A stretch of DNA of 64,000 nucleotides from Diploscapter coronatus (lineage: Eukaryota; Nematoda; Chromadorea; Rhabditida; Rhabditidae), in the NCBI GenBank assembly GCA_964036155.1, contig OZ038422.1:56071201-56135200 (forward strand). Direction: 5' to 3'. Every line of letters begins with the position of its first letter. Position 1 is the first letter of the stretch. The notes under the pieces were generated by a model. It was not told where the DNA came from, ran no database searches, and worked only from the letters and a program-made list of their open reading frames with translations. This document shows positions 45,625 to 57,929 of this stretch, in pieces. The translations under genes were made by a program, and so were the position numbers.

Positions 45625-48600
45625 CTGTCAAAATGGAAAACTAATCGAAATTGACGAAATTAGACGAATTGCGTAGATTGGCAGGAAGAGTTAGAACGGT
45701 TTGAGTATGGAGATGGAAGATGATGGGAGAAGGAAAGAAGGATTGGGCAGAGTGGGCGGAGCCAGATCTGATGAGGGAAGGATGCATGGAGAAGGGCGGG
45801 GGGGCGGGATCTATGGTAGCATAAGTGGAAGGGGATAGTTCGAATGCTGTTGCAGCGAGGGGAAGGAAAAGGAACACCTGCTCATGTCTAGTTGTCCAGC
45901 GTGACTGACTTTTCATTTCCCTGTCATGCTAATTTGTGACTCTCCCATAACAACTTCTTCCACTCTCCTTCGCCATCTGCCTTCTCCAGTTTACAGGCAA
46001 ATTGGATCTTATCGCAATGGAACAAGCGAAATAATCAAATGCTACTCGGCACGAGTCCATCAGTCCATTTGTCGGATTTTATTTACGACTCAACTACGCA
46101 CACATCAAAGAAATATGACGAAAAACGTAGAAGGTGGACGAAATAAGAAATTGGAAGGATAACTTTTCAATAAACACTGATTTGCAGAATAATGAAGATG
46201 ATCCGGATAAGATTCATTCGTTTTATAATAATCGACTAAAATAGTTTTCAATAGCCATTTTTTTAAGAATGAGATACTGATCCTAATATCATAAATAGGC
46301 TAAATATCAGAAGATGGCATTTAATTTTTTTACCAAATTTAGAACTCAACATTAGAATAAACCGGGTAACAATTTTTCTACTTCGTGTTGTCTGTTAAAA
46401 CGGTTGCAATTTATAGAAGTTTCTCGTGAGCACTTGAGTGAGTCCGCTGCGACTGTCACCCACAAAATAAAGAAAAATGAATTGGGTGGGGTTGCGTTTG
46501 ATCTGATGATATCAGTTGACGAGATATCGTTTATCGGAAGAAAGAAAGATGGTTGAATCAGACAGTCTGATGATAGAGTGAAGAGGTTTGTGCAGATGCG
46601 TCTAAAAAATCAAGTGCTACGTGGAAGAATCACCGGATGTAATAAATAATGAGGTTATGAAATCTCCAGAAAATACTTCCTGTGATTCAAAATTAGAAGA
46701 GCCGCATTTTCTCGAGGCACTTTTACACCTGACTAGGAGTTTACGCAAAAGCGTTACGCTGCAAGATAGAGGTGAATGTAATCCAACCTGGCAAATTGTC
46801 TAATTACTGTGCAAATCAGTCGAAATGTTCCATAACCTCCAGTACTTCTGAATTCCCATCGGCCCATTCATCCATCTACTTGTCACAATGTTTTTCCTCT
46901 GCGAATTCTAATTTCCTTCCCTCAAAACTGCATCCCTCCCTGTCCCTAATGATTGCAATTCCTTTGTTCTGCACGTCGATCATCTGCGTGCTCAAGGCAG
47001 ACGACTATTTCGCGCGCGCAGTCAATAAGCCATTCAATGAAAGGGAGACGATAGTGAGCAGATCGATGCATAACAAAACATCGCGAGGTGAAAAACACTC
47101 GTCATCTCCTCAATCGATATCTGATCCATATCCATTATCTAGCTTGCTTCCGCTCTCCCCTCACTAGTCCTATGCCATCTCACTAATCCTCTTCCCTCTC
47201 TAATTATTTCATAGCTGATATTTTCATCTTCTTTCTTCGCACCGCTTCATGCAATCCATACAGTATCCTTGCTCTGTCCTGCTCTGTTATCTGTTCCCCT
47301 TCTTCCTTATCGGCTGTATGCACTGCTCGATTCCATCAGAGACGAGCCGCTCTAAGCTAACAAAACTGCGCAATCAGCCGATTGAATAAACGAATGAACG
47401 AGAAAAATAAGCGACTGTGATGGTTTGCGCAAAACTGAGGACACTTCACAGATGGATGCGTCTTTGTCGAAACTAATTAATTAGCCTAGCAATAAATTTA
47501 CAATTCGTTCAGTAATTATCATTATTCAATAGAAAAATGCAATAATAACTGGTGTAAAGTGAGATAGTGGATGAATTGAGATGAATTATGCGGCAGAATG
47601 GGGTGGCATCTGCTCTGCACAGCGGGTGCCGCTTCCATCCAAAGGGATATTCATCTGATTGTTGGCATTTAGTGACTTTTTATTATGTTATTGTGCATCC
47701 TAACTGCATAAAATACGCAATATACAACAATTTATGAGCTTTTATCGGAAGATATAATATGCAGATTTTTGTAGCGCATTATATTGGCTGAACTATAAAC
47801 AGTAATAATGCATATTAATTCGGTTTATAGGCTGTCCTATTTAACGATGAATCATCATAGCTGAATATAGCAAATGTGGTCCAGAAAGTCTAATAAAACT
47901 GGGTCGACAGAAATAGTTTGGTTGAAAAGTTCTCTTACAAGTCACTTTATATTCTCTACTATTAAATTTCATTTGAAAAGAATTCTGATCAAATTGTCAG
48001 TGAGTTTTTCATTCTGATATCTAGTAGTATGTAAAGTTCAGAGCAGTACATAATTTTTAAGGTACTTCATATAGTTTTTCCCTGAAAACATATTTCGTAA
48101 ATATTGTAGCATTGAAGATGACATCGAATGATAATTAACAAGAAGAAGATTCGTCAAATTTGTTTAATGAAAAATCAAGGAACCAGGCATTTTAAATTTT
48201 ATCATTATTCCAAACTTTTGTGCATCACTCTTTGGAAAATTGAATTTCGTCTAGACTCCTTCGAATACTTCTCGATCTTTCTCTGCAAATACCATAGAAT
48301 CTAAAATCGAAGTCACCCTAAAATAGAAGCCTCTCTATAATAGGAGTCCACTATTCAAAAATACCAGAACTACCAGCTATCAAACTCAACTCATCTTCAA
48401 AAGTGGATTTAGTTTTGGTTTGAGATGATTACGATCATTAGATGAAGAGTTATGTTGATGTGAAAATTTAAATTTGTTCAAAAATTTGAGGATCGAAAAA
48501 TAAAGTCTATGGATTTTTATTTTAGATATTACAGTAAGACGACGCTATGTGATAATTTTTTTGTAAAACAGATTCGCCATTAAAAACGGTGCATATAGGT

Positions 48601-51455
48601 GTTTCGACTTAATAACCCATTTGAACATAAAATTATGAATTTTTGCCAAATGTTCAGTTGCACAATGACTAATCATAGAATTGTCCAGTTTTGTAATTTT
48701 CCACTTGAGTTTTGCAGCCAAAAGCCAAGAATGAATGACCAAAATAGCGAATAAAGAAGAGTGAGGCTAAGTGATACTTACCCTGATGCACTAAATGGCG
48801 ATGGATGGAGGGAAACAATGAGCAGAGGAATGCTAGGATATTCATTCGGCTGTTTAGGATTAATCTCGGAAAATCATTGCATTATTTTGAATTTGAAACA
48901 TTCTTGGTGGTTTGCAGTTTCGAAAAAGCATTGGGATGATCTGTCTCATTCTCTATTCCCTAACGATAAACTCTCTTACAAATGCACGCTTCAATGATGA
49001 GGCTGATTCAGCCAATTGAAAAGCGTGTAAGAAAACACGATCAGAAGAAAAAGAACCGTTCAAAAGTTTCTTTCAAAAGCAACAACCGAACAAAAATAAA
49101 CGAATGACGTGCAAATGAATGGCAAAATATCGAATGAAGTTATTCTGTAATCAATCTTCAGTCATCTCTCGAAAAATAGTGGGAGGGAAGAAGAAGATGG
49201 ATGGGACTGTCGGTAAAAACGAGATAACCATTTATGGGAACAAGGAAAGGTATTCAGAACTAATTTAGGGAAAAATGAAAATGGTTGAAGAAAAGCAAGC
49301 AACAGATGGATCTATTGATCGAGTGTGTGCATTTGAAGGACTGAGCTATCGGATATCTTCTTGTTTATAGAAACTGATTGGAAGGAGAGAAGAATACAGT
49401 GACGAGACAGCTGCATAGTGATGCAATTGGGTTGAAGTGGAGCTACGGAATATGTTGATCACAAGAAAATGATGATTTGCGTGACATGATTTTTACAATG
49501 TACTGTATTTTCAGAGGAAAGTCGAAATTATTGATTAAATTTGAAGATCATTTTTCCAACTTTTAAGACACGTTTTCGCTAAGACTCAAGCTTGGCTGGA
49601 CATAAGAAAATAAATATGATCATTCTTAGCTAAATACCATTATGATATTAATGCAAATTTGAAAATTCACATTTATTTTCGGTCTAATTCCGCTCCGTTT
49701 CTTCTGCTTCATTCGAAAATTTTCATTATTTTCATTTCATTTCCGTTTCCTAAATCTCGAAATTCATTCCGGAAAATTCATGGTTTCAACAGATTTTGGG
49801 AATAATCATCGACATATGACTTTTGAAAATTCATTTGATCCGAATTTTAAAATCTACTGTTTTCTGATTTAAGAACTCAGTTTGATTCTAGTTAAGGGAA
49901 AATTCAAAATGATGTTATTGAGGCTACAGTACGCCGCTATTCTCACCTTTAGCTGCCTTTATCTATTCCTCATTCGATCTGTTTCATCTCACTTCATTAG
50001 GTTGTAAACGATACCACTAGCCCTCTTCATCTCCTCTCTTTATGGTCTAAGTTTGTCGCGCTCACCTTCAAAGACTCTCTGTCCTCTCACAATGCCTTGT
50101 CTCTATCGCCTTCTCTGCATCTTTATCTCTTTCATTTCCATTTGAATCCATTCGACCCGTTTATGTCTTTTATCTCGGATTAGCACAAAGAGGTGAAGAG
50201 ATTTGTAAGGGAGAGGGGAGAGCAAAGTATCCAGTTACTTGCAAACGAAAGAGAAGTGTCAAACCATTCATACAAAAGGAGCAATCAGTCCATTGAACCT
50301 GACATTCAAACGATTGCGAATTACAACAGAGCACTCACTCTAATCCTACAGTAATCCATCTCAGAGTTGTTACTGCTTCAAATTCGACTTTCTCATGCAA
50401 ATGAATAGGTGTTTTATTCTGCCCCCAGCCAGCCCAGCTACCTAGTTTCTGCATTAACAGTTCATTTTCTTGTCATTGTTTCATTTCATTTCAGTCATGT
50501 CTTGTATTGTATAAGGTGTGAACTAAAAGAACTCGTTGCTCCCTGAATAAGGTGATAGCACTCACCACAGGCATAATTTACTGTTACTGTACATGAAAAT
50601 TTCCATAAAAGTACACGGTGGAATAAAATGCAACTGAACTGATATTTGAAAATGTTGAACCAGAATCGAAGTTGGAGTTTTTCTTCGAAGTTTTCCGATA
50701 ACGCTCGAAACATTTGCTCGGAAAATGAATTTTGGTTATTCTGAAATCGAAATCGAAACTTCATAGCAACCCTAGTTCGAAATCGAAATTTATCTTAATT
50801 TTGATATCTAATAAGATTTTCTTATTTCATGTTAGTTTCAAACCAAACGAGATAAACGATCTTCAATGTTCAAGGTTGTCTCGTCAAACGGGAGCCAAAA
50901 TAAACAGTCGAGCATCGTTTTGTCCTTTCGACTGATTGACATGTTCTGCAGTTTCGAATGACCTCCTTGCATATTTCAATGGCCATTGCCCTTGTTTTTC
51001 ACCGAAATTTAGTCGGCCTCCTAAATGTCTACTGGCTGAATGCTGAGATGGCAGATCGAACAGCGATAAAGAAATGCATTGAGGAGTAGCAGAGGTGAAC
51101 AGATATCGGCGATTAGATCTGCAAATTCGAACACCAAATTGAGAGGTCATTTTTGTGAGCTGCATGCATTCTCCACCCATTCGACTGGCTAATTGGAAAA
51201 CAAACAGATTCGAAACAGATATTTGAATGTGAGGGGGAGGCAGAAAGCAGAATGGCTGCTCAGCTGCCGGAAGCGAACGGTGCAAATTAGAGATGGAGAC
51301 GGGTTTGCAATAGAACAACAATAATGAACACATAACACGAATAACAATGAAAAGCTCATTAGAGAAGAGTAATTTATGAATGTGTTTGATATCAAATGTT
51401 ACAATAAATGCCACAAATAATGAGATTCATTGATAATCAATAATCCTTTGCTCAA
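45625..51455. other. 5.8-kb non-coding stretch upstream of ham-1
   Basis: No supported gene. It contains polypyrimidine-rich patches (47100-47340, 49970-50130), a run of G at about 45796-45804, and AT-rich DNA at 47500-48600. The longest frame (50884-51414, minus, 176 codons) shows no family match and no sensible splicing. This gap may hold the distant 5' exons and regulatory DNA of the winged-helix gene. Confidence 0.5.
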
Positions 51456-53076
51456 TTAACTATTGAATTCAGGCTTTGGCCAGTATTTCTGAATGTAGGG
51501 CTTGAGTTCGGGCAGATTTCTCATTCGCAAATAAAATCTAAAATAAAACAAACGTAACTTATGCAAGGCAAAGTGTTCTACTTTCTCATATGAGGAGTTG
51601 CACTGAATATGCGATTATCGACATCTAGCATAGACCCCATATTTCCGAAGACGAACAGATCACACCAGTGAAGCTAAAATTCAAATAATTCATGGGATTT
51701 CCGTAATTTCGTTTACTTTCTTCCCAAGGAAGTAATCTCCTTTTGAGTTTTCCAGAATGCGTTCCAGAAATTCCAGGCGGAGTCTTCCCTTGTCTAAATT
51801 AAGTTCAACTTACATGAAAAGTCATAAATAGTTTTTCAAACAAAATGGTGATGCTACTTCTTTCGAACATTTCTAAATTCTCCAATTGTAAGCATGCTGA
51901 CAAATGTGCAAAAATGTTGATGATGGCAACGGTGGTAACAATTTTCAAGAGAAAGGTCTCCTACTTTGATACTGAATGATGAAAACTATTCAAACATAAC
52001 ATACCCCAATATCGCTGCGATAATTCTTCCTGAAAAATAGTACAGATAATAAAAACTACTGAATAATTGTTTTACAAACCTTTATGGTTGCATCCTTTTC
52101 ATAATTGTATCTCATGACCTGAATGATGTTATTTCTTTTTTCTTTTTTAATTTAATAGAGCGCAAAAGTTCAGAACAAAGATTGATCTATGACATGCTTT
52201 GTTAATCAATTCACTTCTATTGATATGATTTTTCCTCCAAATTTTTGTTTTATCGGAAACGACGACGACGCCGAATTGCAATTATTATTTTTTAAATTTT
52301 ATTCCGAAGGATAGATGAAAATGGGCAAATATCTAGAGCATATCAAGCAACATGCAATGCTTAAGTTTTGCATCATTGCGTTACGCTTCATACAACAAAC
52401 TTACATCATTGTAAATGTCGTACATTCCTTCCACAACCATGTCACACTTTGCTGACAGAGTTTTAGTTGCCCCAGCAAGCCCTGATAATAATATTGATAA
52501 ACATCTAAAAAAATGAGTTTACAGAGCTCAGGTTGAATTGATTTCGCGAGATATCGACAAATGGCCGTAGTCTGGCAGAGCACAAGTTTGCCTCCATCGA
52601 CTTCAATGAATGGGACTTGCTTCATTGGGGCCTTTTCTGAATAAAAGACTGGATGGTACTACTCAGAAATGTGTCAAAATTTTGTGAAAAGAGCAATAAT
52701 TTACAGGAAAGACTTGAAGTAAATACTGGGGAATTTTTTTTCTTTAAAGAAAATGCCATAAACGTTTTGAAATTGAAAATGAACAAACATTTAAAAAACG
52801 AACGAAAAAGAAATTGATTTTCCAATGGTTTCAGATGCTTACGCATAGGTTATCAAATCTAGGAAAACATGCAAACTTTCATCAGGTCTGATGTACAATC
52901 CTTTTACATTAACTAAATTAGGACTAACTTTCCATAACTGCTCTCAAATCATCCATCTCCATTCTTTTGTCATCGAATTCTGCCCCGAGGTAATGAAGAA
53001 CGAGTCGAATAGGCTCAGCTCGTCCTCTCGCATTCGCATAATACAGAGTGTATCGATGCTTCTGTTTTCCGACCAT
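51456..53076 (-). CDS. Glutathione S-transferase, sigma-type
   Basis: Conjugates glutathione to electrophiles. Exons (minus): 52929-53076, 52523-52636, 52405-52481, 52080-52118, 52005-52029, 51717-51793, 51582-51673, 51456-51537; 217 aa, near the usual ~206-210, all in phase. N-terminal thioredoxin fold: MVGKQKHRYTLYYANARGRA followed by EPIRLVLHYLGAEFDD, with Tyr12 the likely catalytic residue; PMKQVPFIEVDGGKL with the cis-Pro; then CQTTAICRYLA, where most family members have QS-AI-RYLA, so the glutathione gamma-glutamyl contact is Thr instead of Ser. C-terminal helical domain: LAGATKTLSAKCDMVVEGMY, RLRLEFLERILENSKGDYFL and LHWCDLFVFGNM (usual TWADL replaced by HWCDL). The unusual residues suggest a diverged, possibly species-specific paralogue, but the fold signature is clear. 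Exon 5 is only 25 bp. Confidence 0.9.
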
Positions 53077-53685
53077 TCCTCGATGAGTTTCAATCAAATG
53101 GTTTGCATAAAATGAAAGTACAAATTAGTGTAGTCGAGCTGACAACAGATTGCAGACTGACTCTTTTCTTGCGACTTCTGTTTCATTAGACATTCTGAGT
53201 TCTCTTCCCTTCCATTTTGCATAGCAACCGTCCAATTTCTTCAAAATTGCTCTATTTCTACTTGTCATGGATGTGTTCTTGCATCTTTTTTTAATTCTCA
53301 TTCTCATCATTTCTTCACGTGGTGTGTGCACTTTTCTCCTTGAGAAGAAAGGATGCAAATATCTCGATTTCTAACGAGCATACACACATGAACATTTATC
53401 AAAGTTCCTAGTATTTACACCATTAAAATTTATAACATCGCATTACGACTACAAATTGTACAGCGTATTTCTCTTCAAATTCTAAAATCATCATAAAGAT
53501 ATGTAAGCATTCGTCTAATTGCAAAACTTCGAAATATGTAGTCGATATAGTTTGTGTGTTTAACAATTATAAATAAAACATAATTTATTAGGCTAGGTAG
53601 GGTGCAAATTAATTTCATACATGAGATAATGGCCCGCAATTTCGAGAGTATGATAGATGTAGTTCAAATTGAGGTTTTCAATAAA
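53077..53685. other. Intergenic
   Basis: Promoter side of the GST gene and 3' side of the EB-module gene, with an AATAAA on the minus strand at 53584-53589. A minus frame at 53125-53358 shows no homology and is rejected as a gene. Confidence 0.55.
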
Positions 53686-56600
53686 TCACCCGATAATGGA
53701 TCCGATCGGCTGTCCTCCACTTTGGGGCGCTCCATTCCCGCCCAGAAAGCCTTGCACGAGGGAGAATAAATCGCCTGTTTTGGGCAGATTAGGAATGAGT
53801 GGAAGTTGGTTGGAAGATGGGGCAGACGTGGGAGGAGGAGGTCGCTCGACACACTTGTCGCCCTTCGCCTCGAACCCGCATCGGCACATGCATCGACCTC
53901 GGTAACAACCCGAATCCTTTGGACATTGTCGTTGGACGAAGCATTGAGAGCCAAGCGAAACGGGCTGAAATTGATCTTGATGTTAAAATTAAATCTTGTT
54001 AGTCGAAGCTATCATTATCGTCTTCTTGCAAATTTTCCCTAATCGCGCAGCCTGCAGAGGCAAAGGTACGAGAGATAATGACTCGCTCGTTAGAGGTCTT
54101 TTTGAATAACCGAACTCGTTTCAGGTGGTCGTAGTGCTAAGATGCATCACCAGAAAAGGAAATTGGTCTTTAGATAGGCTCTTCCTAACTAGTCTGATGT
54201 TTTTTGCAAAATATAAAAGCTGTTCTTCTCCAATACTGGCTGTTTGATTGGAACGCGTTTGAAATTAGTGCAAATTTGCAAGCAGACGACAATACCGGTT
54301 AAAATATTCACGATCAGAGGTCACGAGCTTCGAATTCAATCTCGAGAAACTCTGACTTTGAAAATTTTAAAATAAAAACTTCGCACACCTCTGTTCACGA
54401 TAATGGAATTATCTATGAAGCATGATGCCGAAAGTTTCAGTATTATTTCGTAGGTATTTAGTTTTAGATAGGGAAATACCTTCAAGTAAATATCTCATAA
54501 GGCCGTTCGGAAATATCGCAATATCTCAACGCCGAAACTTAACGAAATAGAGTGTAAGGTGAGGAGATGGTAAGGAAACGCTCTCTCGCTTTTGCCTGCT
54601 ATCTCATCAAGTTGCGACGTTGCGACATTTTCGAATTCCCTTCATAATTCACATCATTCATCCTTTTTTCAAAATTAGTGCATACCTTCATACAGCTAGT
54701 GTCTTTGCTAAGTCTTTCATTTTGGCAATCTCTTGAGCAGGTTTGTGATGGATTTGTCATTGGATGCGTGAGGTCGTCGACTGCCGGATGGAAACCGTCC
54801 AGACACTGGCATTGCCCCTAAAATATAGACAATCGAGAGCTTTTCTAATCATTTTCCCCAAACCTTGATACATTGCATAGCTTCTCCTCCACCGCATTGA
54901 GCATTTGTGATACAGCCGGAGTTGAGCTGGCCTCGAGGTACACACTAAAGTATGAAGTCATGATTATTTTCAGCCGAAATTTGCCAGTTTAATAATGATT
55001 ATAGACATGATTCTAAAGTTCATGATTATTGTACCAGTACTTTTTCTGAATCAACTCGAATTGACCAGTTTGATTGAGATATTGTGGCTCGTAATTCTAT
55101 GATCTGGTAATTTTTCTGTGAAATATCCGATCAAGAGTACAGTTTTAGAAATTTGACTAGATAGATTTTTGAGGCAATGTGGATGTGTCGCGACGTTACA
55201 TCCTGGTGGAAGGACGTGCGCAAATTGAGAGAACGCTTCGCTAATTTCTTTTAGCCTATACCCTATTTCTCACAATCAGTTTGAACGCTGAGTTCGCCTA
55301 AACGCGACGTCGCGTCGCCGTTCCGAGTCCAAAAACATTACGACCTAGCACTTTATTCAGCTAAAAATTTTGCACAGCCTACCTTATTGTCAGTGTAGAG
55401 AGCATTGGGAGCTAGAGCATTGCAAGGCCGACGACAGCATACGGCTTGGGAAAAACCTCCATCTGAAAGAGAGCAATGAGTTTTGTAGGAAAAGAAAAGG
55501 CTGACCAGAAAGGAAGTGGCAGAAATGAGTATCAGAAGGACAGCGATACCCAGTTGCATTTGGGTGGCAAGTATATTTTGTGTCGGCGTGACTGGCCAGA
55601 GGACACACAACTGGACAGCAGTGACCGAGAGGGCTGTCTGAAGGCGTGACGCACACCTGGCCGAGGGGGCAGTTGTCCTGGTCTGAGGGCAGGTTGAAAG
55701 CCTGAAATGACTAATTGTCATAGTCAGAATAAAGAAGGACAGACCAGCGAAGGATCGGTTCGTCGAATACAACTCTGTCCTGGCAATCCTCCAAGTGGGC
55801 AATTCGCTGCAGCCACACAACGGTCACCCTACAAAGAGCTGATCTTCGTTTTATTCGGAAAACAGGAAGTACCTGTTGAATGGTTCCAGTGATGCAGACG
55901 CATTGATGATTGAGGCAGGCAGAGAACGGACTCGTGCAGTCGTAATGACGAGAGCAGCGATCTCCAACTCGAGAGCCTTAAATAGATCATTTACAATTGA
56001 ACTCATGTGATCTTGTTGTACTGGTGAAGCATTCTCCATTCCTGACAGTCGTCGTTCCTCTCACAACGCACTGACATTCCCCATTCCGACAGAACAGTGG
56101 CTCTCTGCACTTCGTCGTGCAGGGGGAGCCTATTCGTGAGGGCACTGAAACGAAATATCTTGATTCTCAAATCTATTCGATAAAGGTTTACATGGCTTGC
56201 AACTTCTGGTGCTTCGTTTGTCATCGACGACTTCAATGTAGTGCGGATGACAGCGGCATTTGCCTCTCAAACATATCGATCCTTTATTCTCGCAATCCTC
56301 GTTCAAATCACATGATCCGTTCAGAGACGATTTGCCTAAATTCTGGTTCGTTGACACAAATGTAGAGATATTCGATAAAATTTTTAATTTAAATTTAACC
56401 TTCAGTTTTGAAAATAGCCAAATTGGAAGATATTGAATAATAAATTCCTGAACCCTATTTGGTCTGAATCTAATCGATTCGATGACAAAATTGCTTCAAC
56501 TAGTCTTGCCCATTTTACAGTCAGTTGGCCAAATACACAACGTGCGCGTTGCAATGAATGTTATACGGAGTTGTCAAATGCAGAGATAAAAATGATTGCA

Positions 56601-57065
56601 ATTTAACTTCTTATGAAGAAGTTTTGGAGCCGAATTCTGGCACAAATTTCTTCTGAAGCTAAATATTACAAATCGTTGAATGCCTTCAATCATACCGTGA
56701 CGAAAAAGCTTGAAAATGCATATATTTTAGGACTTAGCTGATAAACTCATTTATTATGATCGAATGTGACAAAACTTGGCACATATTGAGGCCAGTTGAA
56801 CTACGTAATCTGGTAAATTTCACATGCATTTTATCAAATATGTTTTGTTATAGGTCAATGAAATAATGTGTTTTCAAACTTTTGTTCCCAGTGTAACGTA
56901 ATCACGCAATTTCTGATAAGATAATTGAAAACCTCCTAAACAATTTAGCATAAAAGCTGCAAAATAATGCTCACCATTGCAAGGTGTGAAGAGTTGGCTG
57001 TCGGCTACAGAAGGACAGTTGACGAAGACGAAGCCGAATAGGACTAGAAAAGGGTGGAATTGCAT
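53686..57065 (-). CDS. Secreted cysteine-rich protein with EB modules
   Basis: Exons (minus): 56975-57065, 56192-56335, 55995-56144, 55873-55976, 55745-55828, 55506-55701, 55383-55462, 54864-54944, 54686-54817, 53686-53964; 446 aa, all in phase. Signal peptide MQFHPFLVLFGFVFVNCPSV followed by ADSQ. Then repeated Cys-rich units: CDLNEDCENKGSICLRGKCR, PCTTKCREPLFCRNGECQC, RCSRHYDCTSPFSACLNHQC, SGCITNAQCGGGEAMQCIKG, and QCFVQRQCPKDSGCYRGRCM near the C-terminus; the spacing C-x(n)-DC-x(n)-C-x-x-x-x-C-x-C matches the nematode EB module. A different Cys-rich segment (NCPLGQVCVTPSD, HCCPVVCPL, CHPNATGYRCP, VCCRRPC) lies between them. The tail is Pro/Ser- then Gly-rich. Presumably extracellular (cuticle or matrix); function unknown. 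The acceptor of exon 4 ends in AAG. Confidence 0.85.
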
Positions 57066-57929
57066 TTGACAGGTCTGAGAAACGAGGCAGATGACCTACA
57101 TCGACAGAGGAAGAGAAGGGGAAGGAATTGACCCGCAGATTGGAGAGAGGAAAAGCAGCAAAGCAGCCAAGGACGAGACAGATCAATTCACCATAACATT
57201 ACATCAGTACCAACATCATCTCGTTTGTAAGCATGATTCATTACTGAAAAAAACTGCCATAAACAATACAGATATGAACATACACATTATAAAAGGTAGC
57301 TTTTTTGTTTACTGCCAAATGATAGTTATGAAATGGTAACACTTTGATATTTAATTAATGTTATGATTGTCATTATGCATCAACAACCATTAGGAGTATG
57401 GCATTTGAATGTTGAGATGGTTATTATTTCAAGAAACTCGACAAATATGACCCTTGAACTTATTTCAAGCGTAACGATATTTATGTTGACGTTTCTAATG
57501 AATTAATTCAGATAATTTCTTGCTAATGATTATAATATTCATTCATTCAAGCTCATCGGCAATTAATACTATTATGCCTGAGGTATTGCCTGACGATCAT
57601 AGTCACACTACACCATAAACACCACACATTAGATCGATAATACTGAAAATCGTAAGATATTTAGCCAAATTTTATTTCTTTTCTAATTGCTACCTTTTAT
57701 CTTTTCTAATTCTAATCTATGATATTTTTAAGAATTGAATGAATTCTCGAAATGAATCTTTATTCTCGTGTTTTTCATCAACCTTATTGCCGGTGCTTCC
57801 AAATAATAATTTACATGTATGCTGAATCATGCTCAATTTTTTGCATTCGAAAATGAATCTTGTGCGCATTATTAATATTTATTGTAATAACTTTTTTTTC
57901 TAATGAAATCTCATAGTTCAGGTAATAAA
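57066..57929. other. Divergent promoter region
   Basis: Lies between the minus-strand EB-module gene and the plus-strand sirtuin, so it should carry both promoters. AT-rich. CATAGTTCAG at 57912-57921, just before the sirtuin ATG, resembles a trans-splice acceptor. No gene seen. Confidence 0.55.

Noticed and set aside
50884..51414. 176-codon minus-strand frame
   Set aside because: No family resemblance, no splice partners, and Ser/Leu/Phe-rich composition as expected from random AT/CT-rich DNA.
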